Shown piece after piece: positions 5,008 to 6,301 of a DNA stretch of 6,301 nucleotides. The stretch covers positions 1 through 6,301 of the forward strand of contig JBIKLI010000261.1 of the NCBI GenBank assembly GCA_044359885.1, in the 5' to 3' direction. The translations under genes and the position numbers were made by a program. Each line of letters opens with the position of its first letter. Positions within the stretch are counted from its first letter, which is position 1. The notes beneath the pieces were generated by a model. That model searched no databases. It had not been told where the DNA came from and was given only the letters and a program-made list of their open reading frames with translations. Origin of the DNA: CAIOSQ01 sp044359885. GTDB lineage: Bacteria > Pseudomonadota > Alphaproteobacteria > CACIAM-22H2.

Positions 5008-6287
5008 GGAACGAGCCCCTGGCCGCGCAGGAAGTCGCGCAGACGATTGAACTGGTCCCGGCGCGACAGTCCGGCACGCGCATCGTCCGGCGGCGCGGCG
5101 ACGGCGCCGGTCCGCTTCTGGGCAAGCCACGCGCGCAGCGCCGCCGCGATCGCGCCGGTGTCGCTGCCGACATGGCCGAGGCCGCGCGTGCGGATCAGAT
5201 CCGCGGCGACGCCGCCGGAATAGCCGAGCGAGAGGACCGGGCGACCGGCACCGGCGTATTCGAACAGCTTTGCCGGACAGACGCCCTGCTCGCGCGGGTC
5301 GTCCCAGAGCAGGAGCAGCAGCACGTCGGCCTGCTTCTGCCAGGCGAGCGACGTGCGATACGGCACCGCCTCGCCCACCCGTACCCTGTCCTCGACGCCA
5401 TGGCGGCGCGCCATCTCGGCGACGCCGCGCAGATCCTGGCCGTGGAAGCGCAACTCGATGCGTGCGCGCTCTTCGGGCGCCAGCCCGGCAAGGGCCGCGA
5501 AGAGCGGGCTTGGATCGCGACGCCCGGGATAGATGATCCCGGTGTAGAGGATCGTCAGCATCTGCGGATCGAAGGGCGCAGGCGCGTCGGCCGCCGCGAA
5601 ATCCTCGGGGTCGTAGCCGTTGGGTACCGACACCGACGGCCTGGCATGGCGCCGCGTGAGTTCCTCCGCCATCGGCGGGGAGATCGTCACGCTCGCGGCG
5701 GCGCTGCGCATCGCCATCGCCTCGAGGCGGCGATCGATCGCGACGCGCCACGCGGGCGTGTCCTGATACGGGTTGTCGGCGAAGAAGTCGCGGTACTCGG
5801 CGATCCACGGACAGCCGAAGCGACGCGCCATCCGCGCCGCGACAAGGTGGCTGCTGAAAGGCAGCGCGGTCGAGTAGACGAGATCCGGTCGCCAGTCTCG
5901 TGCCAGCATCCGGCCGGCCGCGAGCGCGAACGGAATCCAGCCGACCTGTCCGTCCGGCATGCCGACCGACGCGCGATAGAACCGCACCAGCCTCTGCACG
6001 AGCGACGCGCCGCCGCCGGCCGGCGCCCCGCCCATGCCGCCGCCACGGGCTCCCGGCAGAAGCCTGCGCGCGGCCTCCAGCGGCGCGAAGACGTCGAGCC
6101 ATCGCGTGGTGACGACGCACGCATCCGGAACTCGCGCCGCAAGGGTCCGGGGATAGGCGAGCGGAGCGGCCGTGATGACGCGAAGATCGTAGCCGCATTC
6201 GCGGAAGAACTCCGCGAGTTTGACGGCGCGCACGCTGCCGCTGGCGTTGTGCGGCGCGAAGGCATGGGCGAGCAGCAGCACCTTCAC
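5004..6287 (-). CDS. GT4-like (GT-B fold) glycosyltransferase, 427 aa
   Basis: This is a predicted polysaccharide glycosyltransferase. The N-terminal signature is VLLLAHAFAPHNASGSVRAV (3-22), the acceptor-side loop of GT4 enzymes related to the WbuB-like group. DLVYSTALPFSSHL (135-148) and WIAEYRDFFADNPY (161-174) follow. The inter-domain stretch is VSVPNGYDPEDF (219-230), then ILYTGIIYPGRRDPSPLFAA (246-265). The donor-binding region is GVCPAKLFEYAGAGRPVLSL (335-354). Residues about 79-94 are a glycine/alanine-rich low-complexity insert, probably a loop. The start is GTG at 6285-6287, giving the family-typical MKVLLLAH N-terminus; it forms a GTGA overlap with a TGA in another frame that may end the previous operon gene. 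The stop overlaps the epimerase start (ATGA). Donor and acceptor are unknown. Confidence 0.9.
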   Translation of the reverse strand: MKVLLLAHAFAPHNASGSVRAVKLAEFFRECGYDLRVITAAPLAYPRTLAARVPDACVVTTRWLDVFAPLEAARRLLPGARGGGMGGAPAGGGASLVQRLVRFYRASVGMPDGQVGWIPFALAAGRMLARDWRPDLVYSTALPFSSHLVAARMARRFGCPWIAEYRDFFADNPYQDTPAWRVAIDRRLEAMAMRSAAASVTISPPMAEELTRRHARPSVSVPNGYDPEDFAAADAPAPFDPQMLTILYTGIIYPGRRDPSPLFAALAGLAPEERARIELRFHGQDLRGVAEMARRHGVEDRVRVGEAVPYRTSLAWQKQADVLLLLLWDDPREQGVCPAKLFEYAGAGRPVLSLGYSGGVAADLIRTRGLGHVGSDTGAIAAALRAWLAQKRTGAVAAPPDDARAGLSRRDQFNRLRDFLRGQGLVP

Positions 6288-6301
6288 GACACGAACACCG
6301 C
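6284..6301 (-). CDS. Possible C-terminal tail of the preceding operon gene (5 codons visible)
   Basis: On the minus strand, bases 6301-6287 read GCG GTG TTC GTG TCG and then TGA at 6286-6284, giving the tail AVFVS. The TGA overlaps the GTG start of the glycosyltransferase as GTGA. This is the arrangement found at the other three junctions of the operon (ATGA), which is why I think it is a real gene end. Only 18 bases are visible, so nothing can be said about function, and a chance TGA is possible. Confidence 0.4.
   Translation of the reverse strand, partial: AVFVS

Noticed and set aside
4003..5223. 406-codon open frame on the plus strand
   Set aside because: It is antisense to the epimerase, which has unmistakable catalytic motifs; this frame has low-complexity Arg/Ala/Gly-rich composition and no recognisable fold.
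5008..6198. Fusion reading of the epimerase frame upstream to 6198 (747 aa)
   Set aside because: The upstream part is out-of-frame translation of the glycosyltransferase gene, rich in Arg and Pro; the real start is the coupled ATG at 5007.

Overview
The window is about 70% GC with dense coding and strong G/C preference at third codon positions. Protein content (alphaproteobacterial-type heparinase II/III protein, FlgD behind a sigma-54 type promoter, surface-polysaccharide genes) suggests a flagellated alphaproteobacterium. The genus cannot be told from this stretch. There is no RNA gene, insertion sequence, CRISPR array or attachment site.

Layout, left to right. (1) 3-713, plus: C-terminal part of a heparinase II/III family protein that begins outside the window. 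(2) 732-1196, minus: a complete small NUDIX hydrolase, convergent with the heparinase gene. (3) 1197-1394: a 198-bp divergent intergenic region. It holds a near-consensus -24/-12 (sigma-54) promoter, a near-consensus IHF site upstream of it, a pair of inverted 7-mers further upstream, and three 11-bp near-repeats in the predicted leader. (4) 1395-2054, plus: flgD, the flagellar hook-cap scaffold, with no other flagellar gene in view. (5) 2061-6301, minus: a polysaccharide biosynthesis operon read right to left: end of an unseen gene, a GT4-like glycosyltransferase, a UDP-GlcNAc 2-epimerase family enzyme, a second GT4 glycosyltransferase and a class I SAM methyltransferase. All four junctions are 4-base ATGA or GTGA stop/start overlaps, so the operon is probably translationally coupled.

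Functionally, the minus-strand operon looks like part of a cluster making an exported or surface glycan (capsule, exopolysaccharide or O-antigen). The epimerase supplies a manno-configured amino-sugar nucleotide, the two glycosyltransferases add sugars at the cytoplasmic face of the membrane, and the methyltransferase probably modifies a sugar or lipid-linked intermediate. The heparinase-like protein may act on a related uronic-acid polymer, but it is a separate transcription unit. The most notable point is the isolated flgD with what looks like a complete sigma-54/IHF/enhancer regulatory region of its own. I saw no sign of an entirely new multi-gene system.
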